Shown here in pieces: positions 33,735 through 43,157 of a stretch of DNA of 53,892 nt (its first letter is position 1; each line of letters opens with the position of its first letter). Made by a program: the position numbers and the translations under genes. The DNA lies in NCBI RefSeq assembly GCF_009711935.1, contig NZ_VIKX01000210.1, positions 1 through 53,892 of the forward strand, given 5' to 3'. The notes below the pieces were generated by a model. The model did not search any database and was not told where the DNA came from. It saw only the letters and a list, made by a program, of their open reading frames with translations. Source of the DNA: Dolichospermum sp. UHCC 0259 (GTDB lineage Bacteria; Cyanobacteriota; Cyanobacteriia; Cyanobacteriales; Nostocaceae).

Positions 33735-36700
33735 ATGATGAAAACTATGAAAGCTGAACATATTGATTTTCCAGTGTTGCACTCGGAATTATTCTTGCGT
33801 CATCGTCTACAAGTGGTAGAGGAATTGTGGGAGTCGGTGCTGCGTCAAGAATGTGGTCAAGAAATGGTGGATCTTTTGCGTCAACTGCGGGACTTATGTT
33901 CTCCAGAGGGACAAGCCACTAATGACTTAGCTGCCTCGGCTGTAGAATTGATTGAACAATTGAATATCAATGAAGCGATTCGTGCGGCGCGTGCCTTTGC
34001 GTTGTATTTTCAGTTGATTAATATTATTGAGCAGGAATATGAGCAAAAGCAGCAATTAAACCGCTATGGTGGAGAAACTGATGAAGATGTTTTTCCTAGT
34101 ATAATTTATTCTACTAACCAACGAGAGGAAGAATTGCCTGTTACGAAGGAAATAGGTAGTGATTTAATGACATCGGAAACTCCCCAGAAAGGGACTTTCG
34201 CGGCTTTATTTCCTCTTTTGTTTAAGTTGAATGTTCCACCTCAGCAAATTCAACGCCTGATTTCTCAACTAGATATCCGCTTAGTTTTCACTGCACACCC
34301 GACGGAAATTGTTCGTCATACTATTCGGGATAAACAGCGTCAGGTGGTTCATCTTTTACAAAAAATGGATGAAGCCCAAAGTCGCGCTGGTAGCTATCCT
34401 TGGGAAACTTTGGAAGTGAAAGAAAGATTACTGGAAGAAATTCGCTTGTGGTGGCGGACTGATGAGTTGCATCAGTTTAAACCGACGGTTTTGGATGAAG
34501 TAGATTATGCTCTTCACTACTTTCAAGAAGTGTTGTTTGATGGGATTACGCAACTATATAAACGCTTCAAATATTCTTTGGGAGAAACTTTTCCCTGGTT
34601 ACAACCACCAACGACAAATTTTTGCTCTTTTGGTTCTTGGGTAGGTTCAGATAGAGATGGTAATCCTTCGGTGACACCGGAGGTAACGTGGAAAACCGCT
34701 TGTTATCAACGAAAAATGGTGTTAGAGCGGTATATTAAGTCAGTTAAAGAGTTAGTTTCTTTATTGAGTGTATCCATGCACTGGAGTGATGTTCTGCCAG
34801 ATTTACTGGAGTCTCTGGAGTTAGATCAATCGCAGTTAAGTGATGTGTATGATGATTTGGCGTTGCGTTTCCGCCAAGAACCTTATCGCCTGAAGTTATC
34901 TTACATTCTCAAGCGGTTGGAAAATACCCGCGATCGCAATTTGGCTTTATATAATCGAGAAACGCCAAACAATGAAGATGCACCTATGTATCGTTCGGGT
35001 ACGGAATTTTTAACGGAGTTGTTGTTAATTCAACGCAATTTGACGGAAACTGGTTTAAGTTGTCGAGAGTTGGAAAACCTGATTTGTCAAGTGGAGATAT
35101 TTGATTTTAATCTGACTCAATTAGATATTCGTCAAGAATCATCCCGTCATGCTGACGCTATCAATGAGATTCTGGAATATTTGCAACTGTTACCCCAGTC
35201 CTACAACGAATTATCAGAAGAACAGAGAATCGCTTGGTTAACTTCAGAATTGCAAACTCGACGGCCATTGATTCCGGCTGAGTTACCATTTTCGGAAAAA
35301 ACCAATGATGTGATTGAAACTTTCCGAATTTTGCGATCGCTACAACAAGAATTTGGCATTAAAATCTGTCAAACTTATATTATTAGTATGTGCCGTGAAG
35401 TTAGCGACGTACTAGAAGTTTTACTCCTCGCCAAAGAATCAAGTTTATTTGATCCTGTAGTTGCAGTGGGAACAATTCGCGTTGTCCCTCTATTTGAAAC
35501 AGTAGAAGATTTACAACGTTCTAGAGGCGTAATGCGGGAACTGTTTGAATTGCCTTTATATCGGGCAATGTTGGCTGGAGGTTACGCCGCAATTAACACT
35601 TCGACTCCGCTCAGTGCAAAAGCTTCAACTTCACTCAGTGAAGAACAAGCACCTCCATCTATTTCTACTTTGAATCCTAACTTACAAGAAGTAATGTTAG
35701 GTTATTCTGATAGTAATAAAGATTCGGGTTTTTTAAGTAGTAATTGGGAAATTCATAAGGCTCAAAAATCACTTCAGAAAATAGCTGAAGGTTACGGTGT
35801 CAATTTGCGGATTTTTCACGGACGAGGCGGTTCTGTAGGGCGTGGTGGTGGCCCTGCTTATGAGGCGATTTTAGCCCAACCAGGTCATAGTATTAGTGGA
35901 CGGATCAAAATTACTGAACAAGGGGAAGTATTAGCTTCCAAATATTCCTTGTTAGACTTGGCTTTGTATCACCTAGAAACCATCACTACAGCGGTAATTC
36001 AAGCCAGTTTATTGGGAACAGGGTTTGATGATATTGAACCTTGGAATGAGATTATGGAAGAGTTATCTCATGCGTCGCGTCAGCACTATCGTAACCTAAT
36101 TTATGAGCAACCTGATTTTATTGACTTCTTTCACCAAGTCACCCCCATTGAAGAAATCAGCCAATTGCAAATTAGTTCTCGTCCAGCCCGTCGTCCATCT
36201 GGTAAAAAAGATTTAAGTAGTTTGCGAGCGATTCCTTGGGTATTTAGTTGGACACAAACCCGGTTTTTATTACCTTCTTGGTATGGAATTGGAACAGCTT
36301 TACAAGAATTTTTGGACGCAGAACCAGAACAACATTTGAAATTACTCCGCTATTTTTACCTCAAATGGCCATTCTTTAAAATGGTGATTTCTAAAGCTGA
36401 AATGACTTTAGCAAAAGTAGATATGGAAATGGCACGTCACTATGTTGATGAATTGTCTAACCCTGAAGACAAACCGCGATTTGAGAAAGTTTTTGAGCAA
36501 ATTTCTAGCGAATTCTTTCTCACCAGAGATTTAGTTCTAAAAATTACCGGACATCAAAAACTATTAGATGGTGATCCAGTATTACAACGTTCTGTACAAT
36601 TAAGAAATGGAACAATTGTGCCGTTAGGATTTATTCAAGTTTCTCTCCTTAAACGATTACGTCAATCGAAAACTGCCCCCACAACCGGAGTAATTCACTC

Positions 36701-36782
36701 TCGTTACAGTAAAGGAGAATTACTGCGAGGGGCATTATTAACCATTAACGGAATTGCTGCCGGCATGAGAAATACAGGTTGA
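33735..36782 (+). CDS. ppc: Phosphoenolpyruvate carboxylase
   Basis: Adds bicarbonate to phosphoenolpyruvate to give oxaloacetate. 1015 residues. Catalytic motifs: [19 protein letters not shown] (near 187), [47 protein letters not shown] (near 695) and [18 protein letters not shown]; the C-terminus MRNTG is the family end. The plant regulatory serine is absent at the N-terminus, as expected for bacteria. Around residues 620-640 an extra segment ([21 protein letters not shown]) is encoded by two 24-base repeats, in a surface loop before the SNKDSG motif. Start ATG 33735; ATG 33738 and 33747 are also possible. Confidence 0.97.
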   Translation: MMKTMKAEHIDFPVLHSELFLRHRLQVVEELWESVLRQECGQEMVDLLRQLRDLCSPEGQATNDLAASAVELIEQLNINEAIRAARAFALYFQLINIIEQEYEQKQQLNRYGGETDEDVFPSIIYSTNQREEELPVTKEIGSDLMTSETPQKGTFAALFPLLFKLNVPPQQIQRLISQLDIRLVFTAHPTEIVRHTIRDKQRQVVHLLQKMDEAQSRAGSYPWETLEVKERLLEEIRLWWRTDELHQFKPTVLDEVDYALHYFQEVLFDGITQLYKRFKYSLGETFPWLQPPTTNFCSFGSWVGSDRDGNPSVTPEVTWKTACYQRKMVLERYIKSVKELVSLLSVSMHWSDVLPDLLESLELDQSQLSDVYDDLALRFRQEPYRLKLSYILKRLENTRDRNLALYNRETPNNEDAPMYRSGTEFLTELLLIQRNLTETGLSCRELENLICQVEIFDFNLTQLDIRQESSRHADAINEILEYLQLLPQSYNELSEEQRIAWLTSELQTRRPLIPAELPFSEKTNDVIETFRILRSLQQEFGIKICQTYIISMCREVSDVLEVLLLAKESSLFDPVVAVGTIRVVPLFETVEDLQRSRGVMRELFELPLYRAMLAGGYAAINTSTPLSAKASTSLSEEQAPPSISTLNPNLQEVMLGYSDSNKDSGFLSSNWEIHKAQKSLQKIAEGYGVNLRIFHGRGGSVGRGGGPAYEAILAQPGHSISGRIKITEQGEVLASKYSLLDLALYHLETITTAVIQASLLGTGFDDIEPWNEIMEELSHASRQHYRNLIYEQPDFIDFFHQVTPIEEISQLQISSRPARRPSGKKDLSSLRAIPWVFSWTQTRFLLPSWYGIGTALQEFLDAEPEQHLKLLRYFYLKWPFFKMVISKAEMTLAKVDMEMARHYVDELSNPEDKPRFEKVFEQISSEFFLTRDLVLKITGHQKLLDGDPVLQRSVQLRNGTIVPLGFIQVSLLKRLRQSKTAPTTGVIHSRYSKGELLRGALLTINGIAAGMRNTG
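35599..35640. repeat. Intragenic repeat CTTCGACTCCGCTCAGTG within ppc
   Basis: Two 18-base units, CTTCGACTCCGCTCAGTG (35599) and CTTCAACTTCACTCAGTG (35623), start 24 bases apart and keep the frame. TTCGACT.CGCTCAGT is a dispersed repeat motif usually found between genes in Nostocales. Confidence 0.65.
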
Positions 36783-36786
36783 TCAT

Positions 36787-36828
36787 GGGTAATGGGTAAT
36801 GGGTAATGGGTAATGGGTAATGGGTAAT
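36787..36828. repeat. Six perfect GGGTAAT heptamers
   Basis: A perfect 42-base heptanucleotide array (STRR) starting four bases after the ppc stop. A shorter CTGTTCC-type run follows at 36871-36897. Perfect copies suggest recent expansion. Confidence 0.9.
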
Positions 36829-36906
36829 GGGTGAAAATCCAATAAGATGTTTAATAAATAAATATCTCTCTGTTCCCTGTTCCCTGTTCCCTCTTCCCTA
36901 ATTAAT

Positions 36907-37164
36907 ATGATCAAAAAACGCATTCTTATTTGTACATTTTTGGCACTTTCTTGCGGTTTTTTTAGTGGTTTAATAGCTGGAAAAATCACCGTCACGCTGC
37001 ATAGCCAAAGGTGTCAAAACCAGTCTTGGGGATTTAAACAAATGTGTAGCGCTTTAGTGACTCCGGGTGCAAGTTGGCAAGGTAGCACTGCGGGATTGTG
37101 GACAGGGACAATTTTAGGAGCGTTTGTGGGTGGTTTGATTACTCGTAAATCTAGTGATTGGTAG
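36907..37164 (+). CDS. Small membrane protein
   Basis: 85 residues, two hydrophobic segments: 5-27 (ILICTFLALSCGFFSGLIAG) and 58-78 (TAGLWTGTILGAFVGGLI), the second glycine-rich. Cys residues near 36 and 47 flank a probable exported loop and could form a disulfide. No family recognised. It lies between ppc and the secreted-protein pair, all on the plus strand, with heptamer repeats just upstream. Confidence 0.6.
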   Translation: MIKKRILICTFLALSCGFFSGLIAGKITVTLHSQRCQNQSWGFKQMCSALVTPGASWQGSTAGLWTGTILGAFVGGLITRKSSDW

Positions 37165-37311
37165 TTGGAGATATGGGTTTTTTTACGCGAAAATTCTGAA
37201 TTATCAAGAATTATGAAAAGTCCTAAGTTTACGTAAATTCCGGGGTGATAAAGGGGTGATAAAAGAGTATGATGTGATTCGTAAAAGTCAACTCATCAAG
37301 GATTTTTGAGG

Positions 37312-37872
37312 ATGAAATCGCTAGGTAAAGTTTTTGCTGCTTTTCTATTGGCTATAACCATCGCCTTCGGTGGTTTTTCTGGCAATGCCCATGCTCAAGT
37401 GGGCGCTAACCTCAATGTTGCAATTGATGTTAATCAAACCGTAGATCAAGTTTTAAGGCTAGTCACCACAACACAGCAATTCCAAATGGTGATAATTAAT
37501 AAAACTGGAAATACTCTTACCCGTGCGGGTGCTTACAATACTCTAGGAAATTGGGTTCTTGGTGATGTTCCTTCATTAAAGGCTCAATATAGAGATTGGA
37601 CAGAGAGTGGTCCTGGGTATTTTACCTTTGCTTCTAACTATGCAGTTGGAAATACTGGAAAATTTTTCCAATTTGCAGCTTCATGGCCTCCCGTAGGAAG
37701 AAGAAAAATTAATCTCTGTAACATAAATAGCCCTGGCAACGGTCCTGCAGAAAAATGTTGGGACGGCCAGTCAAATGCTAATGACAAAAATGTGAGAAAT
37801 GATCAATTCCTTGGTATAGCGTTGATGGGCAATAGAGATGGCAGAGTTCAGTGGATATATGAAGTGAGATAA
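37312..37872 (+). CDS. Secreted protein of unknown function, paralogue 1
   Basis: 186 residues from the ATG at 37312, with AAGGA about nine bases upstream. Signal peptide 1-29 ending AHA-QV. The mature part looks beta-rich: IINKTGNTLTRAGAYNTLGNW, VLGDVPSL, FTFASNYAVG, QFAASW, RKINLCNINSPGNGPAEKCWD. The two Cys probably form a disulfide. It shares this motif order and the signal peptide with the next gene. A terminator follows, so each gene may be expressed separately. I cannot assign a family; the compact beta-sandwich character would suit a lectin-like or pore-forming protein, but that is a guess. Confidence 0.7.
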   Translation: MKSLGKVFAAFLLAITIAFGGFSGNAHAQVGANLNVAIDVNQTVDQVLRLVTTTQQFQMVIINKTGNTLTRAGAYNTLGNWVLGDVPSLKAQYRDWTESGPGYFTFASNYAVGNTGKFFQFAASWPPVGRRKINLCNINSPGNGPAEKCWDGQSNANDKNVRNDQFLGIALMGNRDGRVQWIYEVR

Positions 37873-37889
37873 CTTGATCTAATTGACCT

Positions 37890-37926
37890 AAAAAGAGGTA
37901 GGTATGTTTTTTCCTGCCTCTTTTTT
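37890..37926 (+). terminator. Rho-independent terminator between the secreted paralogues
   Basis: AAAAAGAGGTAGG, 10-base loop, CCTGCCTCTTTTTT: 13 pairs (one G-U) with a T-run, 18 bases after the first paralogue's stop. Confidence 0.9.
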
Positions 37927-37985
37927 ATTAGTTGCTGATTTTGAAAAATTTGTCATTTTGAGTTAACTAAGGATATCTAATTGAT

Positions 37986-38576
37986 ATGAAATCTCTAGCT
38001 AAAGTTTTTATTGCTTTGTTGTTGACTGTAACTATTGCCTTTGGTAGTTTTAATACTCGTGCCAACTCTTCACCTATAAGTTATATAGACCATAATCAAG
38101 TTAGTTCATCTGATCTACAACCGCAAATTCTTCCTAATCAAAGTATAGAAATACCAATGACCATAACCTATAAAAGGATCGTTGAAATAGCTAACAAGAC
38201 TCAATGTATTCTTAAACCTATAGGTGCTTACAATAAGTCCTTAGAATGGCCTTTAGGTGATATTGATTCATTGCGATTAGTTGCTGAAAGATTTAATAGT
38301 GATAGTTTTTCTTTTGCATCTAATTATCAAATTGATTGTGGGATAGGTAAAGAAAAAAGAAATTTACAATTTTCAACTTCATTAGATACTCAAGGGAATA
38401 AAAAAATTAATATTGGAGTTATTAATCAAAATGGCAATCAGCCAGCAAAATTAACTTGGGATAAAATGATAGATTCTAGTGATAAATCTCTGCTTAATTC
38501 TCCTTTTGGGGTTAATGCTTTCATCAGACAGAAAGACCAGACATCAATCTGGCTATTTGAAGTTGTAGAAAAATAA
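37986..38576 (+). CDS. Secreted protein of unknown function, paralogue 2
   Basis: 196 residues, signal peptide 1-27 almost the same as in paralogue 1 (MKSLAKVFIALLLTVTIAFGSF). Conserved blocks in the same order: IANKTQCILKPIGAYN, WPLGDIDSL, FSFASNYQID, LQFSTS, KKINIGVINQNGNQPAKLTWD, DSSDKS, WLFEV. Its Cys pair lies elsewhere (NKTQC, IDCG), so the disulfide has moved. Overall identity is low outside these blocks, pointing to an old tandem duplication with fast divergence. No family recognised. Confidence 0.7.
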   Translation: MKSLAKVFIALLLTVTIAFGSFNTRANSSPISYIDHNQVSSSDLQPQILPNQSIEIPMTITYKRIVEIANKTQCILKPIGAYNKSLEWPLGDIDSLRLVAERFNSDSFSFASNYQIDCGIGKEKRNLQFSTSLDTQGNKKINIGVINQNGNQPAKLTWDKMIDSSDKSLLNSPFGVNAFIRQKDQTSIWLFEVVEK

Positions 38577-38710
38577 TAGCCTTTGTGTAGGGAGTGGTGC
38601 GATAGTGAAGCACTCCGCAGGAATCGCCTTTTATTTATAAGTGTTTCAGGAGGTTTCTGCACCGCTAGGTATTATTTGTGACAATAATGATATCGTTGAA
38701 TATGGGTATT

Positions 38711-39475
38711 TTACGCTTCTGGTTCTACTCCTAAAGCACGTAATTGGGCAATTAGGCGATCGCTTTTTTCTTTTTCACTTTCAGCCCGTTGGTGTTCATT
38801 TTCAGCCCGTTGGCGTTCATATTCGGCTGTTTCATGACCATCAAGTAATAAATTACCATCTAAATCCCACCACCGCAGCCAAGGTAACTCCATATTTTGA
38901 TATGTTCCTTGCCAAATACCTAATTCTACACCCATAGGTGTAATCGGATAATGACCTCGTTTATTGGGTAGCAATAAATGATATTGTCCTTCCATCAGAT
39001 GATATATTTCCACCCTAGCTTTACTAACTTCATAAATGCCATAAAAAGCAGGTTTAATCACCTGTTCATAAATCCAAAATTTTCCCTGCCAAGGTGTTTT
39101 ATCTCTTTCTTCCGTACCATTTCCTGATACAAATTCTAAAGCAATTAATGGGGCAATAAATTCTTGCCAAAGCACATAGGAACGTCGGACTTTACCATTT
39201 AATAATGGTGGAACATGAGGAACATAAAACCAATCGGGAGCTTCTGCACCTCGTTCTGGTGGTTCAGTTATTCGCCAATAAATACCGCTATCTTGTCCTA
39301 TAGCATATTGTCCATCAGCGTGGAGTTTTTGTAATACTGGAATAATAGATTGAGTTAGTAAAATACTTTGAGGGTGTTCTTGGAAATTTTTCACAAATTT
39401 TCCATTAGATTCTGGTAGTTGAGTATGATCTGGAAGGCTGGTTTGTGTATAGGGAGGATCTGCGGTAAAGGTCAT
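38711..39475 (-). CDS. Uma2-family (DUF820) putative endonuclease
   Basis: About 254 residues from the ATG at 39475, which has GAGGA just upstream; the frame is open further to 39607. PD-(D/E)XK-like Uma2 domain: EAPDWFYVPHVPP, IALEFVSGNGTEERDKTPWQGKFWIYEQ holds the E-x-x-S and K elements, then YEVSKARVEIYHL. The C-terminus (YERQRAENEHQRAESEKEKSDRL) is coiled coil with repeated (Q/E)RAE units, ending LRALGVEPEA, the usual Uma2 tail. These families are very numerous in cyanobacteria; their role is unknown. Confidence 0.88.
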   Translation of the reverse strand: MTFTADPPYTQTSLPDHTQLPESNGKFVKNFQEHPQSILLTQSIIPVLQKLHADGQYAIGQDSGIYWRITEPPERGAEAPDWFYVPHVPPLLNGKVRRSYVLWQEFIAPLIALEFVSGNGTEERDKTPWQGKFWIYEQVIKPAFYGIYEVSKARVEIYHLMEGQYHLLLPNKRGHYPITPMGVELGIWQGTYQNMELPWLRWWDLDGNLLLDGHETAEYERQRAENEHQRAESEKEKSDRLIAQLRALGVEPEA

Positions 39476-39867
39476 GATGTCCTCGTATTTTAGAAGGTTT
39501 CCAACTTCTGAGATTAAGTAAGGATGAGACAATAAACAAATTATAACAATAATAGAACCTACACAACTGTCACACCAAAAATCTGTCGTAGGTGAGCTAG
39601 ACTGCATAAATCCTACAAATAAACAGATTGTTGATATTTAACGCGGCTGGTGAGATTGCCAAACCACACCCGACCAATGTGCCAGTTGCGTAAGTCCTGA
39701 ATAATTTTAAAGATATTTGAATTTACCTGAATTTACCTGAATTATCAACGATAAAAGTCCTGAATTTACCTGAATTCTTGAATTACCAAAATAGGTATCA
39801 TCTGAGGGTGTGGGACAAACCACTTCACGGAAAAAACTTCAGAAACAGATACCATTCCGGGTAATTT
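39476..39867. other. Gap with GAATTTACCT repeats
   Basis: 392 bases between the divergent Uma2 and secreted-protein genes. Three copies of GAATTTACCT lie at about 39719-39740 and 39764-39774, plus a loose palindromic GC-rich segment near 39640-39690. The promoter of the secreted gene should lie at 39780-39867. No gene seen. Confidence 0.5.
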
Positions 39868-41040
39868 ATGAGAAAGTTAACTTCCTTTTTGGCTGCTATC
39901 CTTAGCTTTGTTGTCTGTCTAGGTGGAGTAAGTCCTGCTTTAGCTCAACAAGCTCCTCAGCCCGCATCTCGTGGAATAACCACCCTTTACATCACTCCAG
40001 AACAACAGGCAGAAGGGGTGAACGTATATGGGAATATATTGAAATATGATGTAGCTATACCTAATCCTGACCTAAGTGCGATGTTGCCTGAAAATTTAAG
40101 CGATTTTCCAGCAGCTTATCAACAAGTCCTCGCACAGGGTCGGCAGAAAAACGGAATTAATGGCTCATTTACTGAAGGTTGGTTTGATTTCCAAGGTGCA
40201 ACTGCTGTAACTCCTGGAACTAACACACTTTTCACTATTAATGCTCCTGGTGATAGCAGAATATACACTGTGGTAGCTGGAAAGCCTTCCAGTCAATGTC
40301 CTCTCAACATTGAAGAAACTGCAATTGCTTTCTTTGATAATGAAAAAGCGGCAGCATCAAAGGCTAATGACTTGGATGCAAACGGGTACTTGGTCTACGT
40401 TTCCCCCGTAGATAATTTGACCATCAAAGCATTTTCACAACTTTTCTATGACCAAGCTACTGGCAAGAAAAAAACCAACTCAGCTTGTTTCTTAGTTTCA
40501 GGTGCTACTGAAAAGGTTACAACTGATTTCCGTCAAATCTTCCCTTTACTTCCACCTGCATTACAACAACCAGCAAGACAACAAGCATTTCAATTCTTCC
40601 CTAGAGTTGGAAAATTCATCTATCTTGTCAATGCTAGAAAGACTCTGAATGAGAACACTGTTATCCGTAATGTTGATTTTCTTGTAAATGTGATTTCTGG
40701 TTCGTTGAAAGGTAAACAATTTAAAGGGTCTTTTACCTATAATCCCTCATTGCTTAAAGGTAAGGGACAGGAAACAATCAACGTTCTGAGCGCAGAATTT
40801 AACTACTTGAGTAAATACACTGAAACACCTAGCATTTCATTCACTGATGGAAATTTTGAGAGACTGATTTGGGTTTCTGGTAAATCTACTGAGCGATTTG
40901 GCTTTAATGCTGGCTTTCGGCGAGAACAATTTGGCCGACCTGAAGAAGCTTTTATCCGAAACGGTAAAGACTATTTTGCTTATCTCAATGCAGCCACTTT
41001 TGTTGACGGTGCTGGAACAATAACATATACGACCAAATAA
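39868..41040 (+). CDS. Secreted protein of unknown function
   Basis: 390 residues with a clear signal peptide (1-26, SPALA-QQ). The mature protein has no membrane spans or known motifs. It contains two Cys (SQCPL near 147, NSACF near 210) that may pair, and many short strands (FTINAPGDSRIYTVVAG, GKFIYLVNARKTL, KQFKGSFTYNPSLL, AEFNYLSKYTETPSISF) suggesting a beta-rich fold. It lies alone after the two secreted paralogues but does not share their blocks. Location would be the periplasm, lumen or outside. No function assigned. Confidence 0.7.
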   Translation: MRKLTSFLAAILSFVVCLGGVSPALAQQAPQPASRGITTLYITPEQQAEGVNVYGNILKYDVAIPNPDLSAMLPENLSDFPAAYQQVLAQGRQKNGINGSFTEGWFDFQGATAVTPGTNTLFTINAPGDSRIYTVVAGKPSSQCPLNIEETAIAFFDNEKAAASKANDLDANGYLVYVSPVDNLTIKAFSQLFYDQATGKKKTNSACFLVSGATEKVTTDFRQIFPLLPPALQQPARQQAFQFFPRVGKFIYLVNARKTLNENTVIRNVDFLVNVISGSLKGKQFKGSFTYNPSLLKGKGQETINVLSAEFNYLSKYTETPSISFTDGNFERLIWVSGKSTERFGFNAGFRREQFGRPEEAFIRNGKDYFAYLNAATFVDGAGTITYTTK

Positions 41041-41365
41041 ACTGTCTGAAAAGTGCGATCTCCGAGATTGTAGGGTGCGTTAATGAAGTGTGACGCACCA
41101 TCCCTATAACTAAAAACGGTGGGTTATACTCAACACGGCTTAATTACTTGATTCTCCGGGTAGGGGTTTAGCAGTGCTAAACCCCTACAAATCTGGGGTT
41201 TTCGTGATTTTACAAAAGTCCATGTCTCAACCGTTTTTAGTATAGCAACAGCTTAACCCACCCTACGCAATAAGAGCGATCGCTTTTTTGTTGAGAGCAG
41301 GGTGATCATCCGCACACTTTGATTGAAAATACAGTTGCTTTTTGACAAAATATCAGAGGTATAAA
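41041..41365. other. Gap with palindromic repeats
   Basis: 325 bases between convergent genes. Besides the miniature element (41125-41244) it has GGGTGCGTTA...TGACGCACC (41073-41099) and a HIP1 site at 41278-41285. No gene seen. Confidence 0.5.
41125..41244. mobile_element. Miniature inverted-repeat element, copy B
   Basis: 120 bases matching copy A at 8138-8255 over the full length: TATACTCAACACGG at the left, central palindrome GTAGGGGTTTAGCA/TGCTAAACCCCTAC (41160-41188), TTTTCGTGATTTTACAAAAG and an ending close to the reverse complement of the left end (CCGTTTTTAGTATA). No coding capacity. Confidence 0.65.
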
Positions 41366-42697
41366 TTAAGATTCACAAGAAAAGATTAATAGCAAGATCG
41401 AAAGTATAGTTACAGACCTCTTAATTCTGATTAATGATTTAGAAATAAAGCGTGAAGAGGCTAAACAATTAGCTGATATGGTTTCCAATCGCACTGGTTT
41501 AGGAGAATTAATCACTGTTTGAAATGCTGTGATCAGTTTTGGTTGCTGTTGCAACTTCAACCAGTGTTCGCGTAAATAATGACGATAAATACCTGCATCC
41601 GTAGAGGCTTCTGCTAACAACTTGTGTAGGGTCATATCTGGATAATTTTTGAGATGAGAAAATGCCAATTTCAACAAATAAGGATGACCACCTACTAATT
41701 GTATTAAGGGGTCTACTAAAAATGAATCTTCTATTAATCCATATTGTTGGGCAAATTTCTGAACTTCTTCTTTAGTTAATTCTGGTAATTCTATAGGTAA
41801 TCCTATATTAAAAGGCGATTGATTAGTATTTGCGTGCATATAAACGTCCGTAGAATAGGCGATCGCTAACCGGAGTTTTTTCCAGTGGGAACGGTTTCTA
41901 GCTTTCTCATACCAAGAACACAACAATCTAAAAAACTCTTCATAAAGTTCAGGATAAGGAAAAAGCACATCTACATCATCTATATATAAAACTAAAGGAC
42001 TATCATTTGCTGCTAATAAATATGTTTCTAAATAAGTTGTACAACTTATTTTAGCACCTATACCTTCTTCATCCCAATATTCATCTAAGCGATTGGGTAG
42101 GTTGAGTTCTCGACTGAGATTCAGACAAAACCAGCGCAGAAATTTATTCAAGTTTCTGAAATGAATTTTCTTATCTGCCATCTCCAAACTTAAACTAACT
42201 ATTCGATAGTCCTCCTTGGATACCTTCAGTAATACCCGCTCCATTAAAGAAGTTTTACCCATTAATTTAGGTGCTTTTAACCAAATTAAAGAAGCAGGTT
42301 GTAAGAGACTGTCATAACAAATAAATTCGAGATAATATCGATCTATATATGGTTTTGTATTTGGTAAGTTGTGTTTAACTTGGCTTAGTAAGTAATATCC
42401 ATCTGTAAATTGCTTGTCCCAACATTGTTTTTCCCAATATCGTTTTAGGGCTTCTTTAAAATTACTTTTTTTGACTTTCTCTCCTATAGCTTCTGTCAAT
42501 AATTTCCAAAGTTTAGGCGCAATATCTTGACTAATATAACTGGTTGTGTAATTGTGTTTACTCGCTATTTGACTATATTCTTGTCGTTCCCAAGCTCCTT
42601 TAAGGACAATTATTTCCACATCAGTTAATGATCTATAAAAATTTTTCAAAACAGCTTGGTTAGCAATTTCAATTGCCTGATATAATTTTAAGTCCAT
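41366..42697 (-). CDS. HTH-AAA ATPase (vWA-MoxR/AAA_35 type) with altered C-terminus
   Basis: About 443 residues. The N-terminal helix-turn-helix-like domain (SLTDVEIIVLKGAWERQEYSQIA...YISQDIAPKLWKLLTEAIGEKV) is typical of cyanobacterial AAA_35-type proteins. The ATPase follows: Walker A-like KAPKLMGKTSLMERVL (near 144), Walker B VLYIDDVDVLF (near 232) and GGHPYLLKLAF. Relatives end in a short winged-helix-like tail after the PVRLE motif; here, after SPKPVRLETI, the last 35 residues are unrelated and basic. The ATG at 42697 is preferred over TTG 42703. Such proteins are thought to act in signalling or conflict systems; no partner gene is adjacent. Confidence 0.8.
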   Translation of the reverse strand: MDLKLYQAIEIANQAVLKNFYRSLTDVEIIVLKGAWERQEYSQIASKHNYTTSYISQDIAPKLWKLLTEAIGEKVKKSNFKEALKRYWEKQCWDKQFTDGYYLLSQVKHNLPNTKPYIDRYYLEFICYDSLLQPASLIWLKAPKLMGKTSLMERVLLKVSKEDYRIVSLSLEMADKKIHFRNLNKFLRWFCLNLSRELNLPNRLDEYWDEEGIGAKISCTTYLETYLLAANDSPLVLYIDDVDVLFPYPELYEEFFRLLCSWYEKARNRSHWKKLRLAIAYSTDVYMHANTNQSPFNIGLPIELPELTKEEVQKFAQQYGLIEDSFLVDPLIQLVGGHPYLLKLAFSHLKNYPDMTLHKLLAEASTDAGIYRHYLREHWLKLQQQPKLITAFQTVINSPKPVRLETISANCLASSRFISKSLIRIKRSVTILSILLLIFSCES

Positions 42698-42937
42698 AAA
42701 CAAAAAAAGTGAAAGAGTGTATTTATTTCATGTTAAGTAGATTGACGTTAAAATTATCTTTATGACAAGGGAAGAGATTTTGATCATTTTTACTTTTTGT
42801 TAGATACTTTGCTTTTTGTGATTTTCTATTTATATGATTAATTCACACCCCTTTGAAATGCTTGGTTGCTGATTACTTCACTTTCAAGAGTATCATGTAG
42901 ATGTAAAATACTCTAACATTTTTGAAAATACGTTGCT

Positions 42938-43009
42938 ATGTCTACTGAAACTACAAACGGTGCTGATAATATTGACCAAGCGATCGCTCAGGGAATTGAC
43001 TTTGTTTAA
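42938..43009 (+). CDS. Possible 23-residue peptide or gene fragment
   Basis: Reads MSTETTNGADNIDQAIAQGIDFV then TAA. It has a plausible N-terminal composition and a HIP1 octamer inside, but no clear ribosome site. It may be the start of a lost longer gene rather than a real peptide. Confidence 0.25.
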   Translation: MSTETTNGADNIDQAIAQGIDFV

Positions 43010-43096
43010 CGTAGATGAATGCAGATAATAATTAAACAAATAATGACTTCATGCGTGAAACAGCGGCATTTGTCTTTCTCTATCAGCCGCATAGCT

Positions 43097-43132
43097 AAAA
43101 AAAATCCCCCACCTTGCGGCAGAGGATTTTTT
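43097..43132 (-). terminator. Terminator of psaA-psaB
   Basis: On the minus strand AAAAAATCC...GGATTTTTTTT with an interrupted GC-rich stem (CTCTGCCGCAAGGTGGG), ending in a T-run, 25 bases after the psaB stop. Confidence 0.75.
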
Positions 43133-43157
43133 AATCACCTAAAACTAGTAGTTAGGA

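Larger units (their letters stand above)
42698..43157. other. Gap between the AAA ATPase gene and psaB
   Basis: 460 bases. It holds a 23-codon frame (42938-43009) and the psaB terminator (43097-43132). The AAA gene promoter must lie near 42700-42800; no other gene or RNA is evident. Confidence 0.5.
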
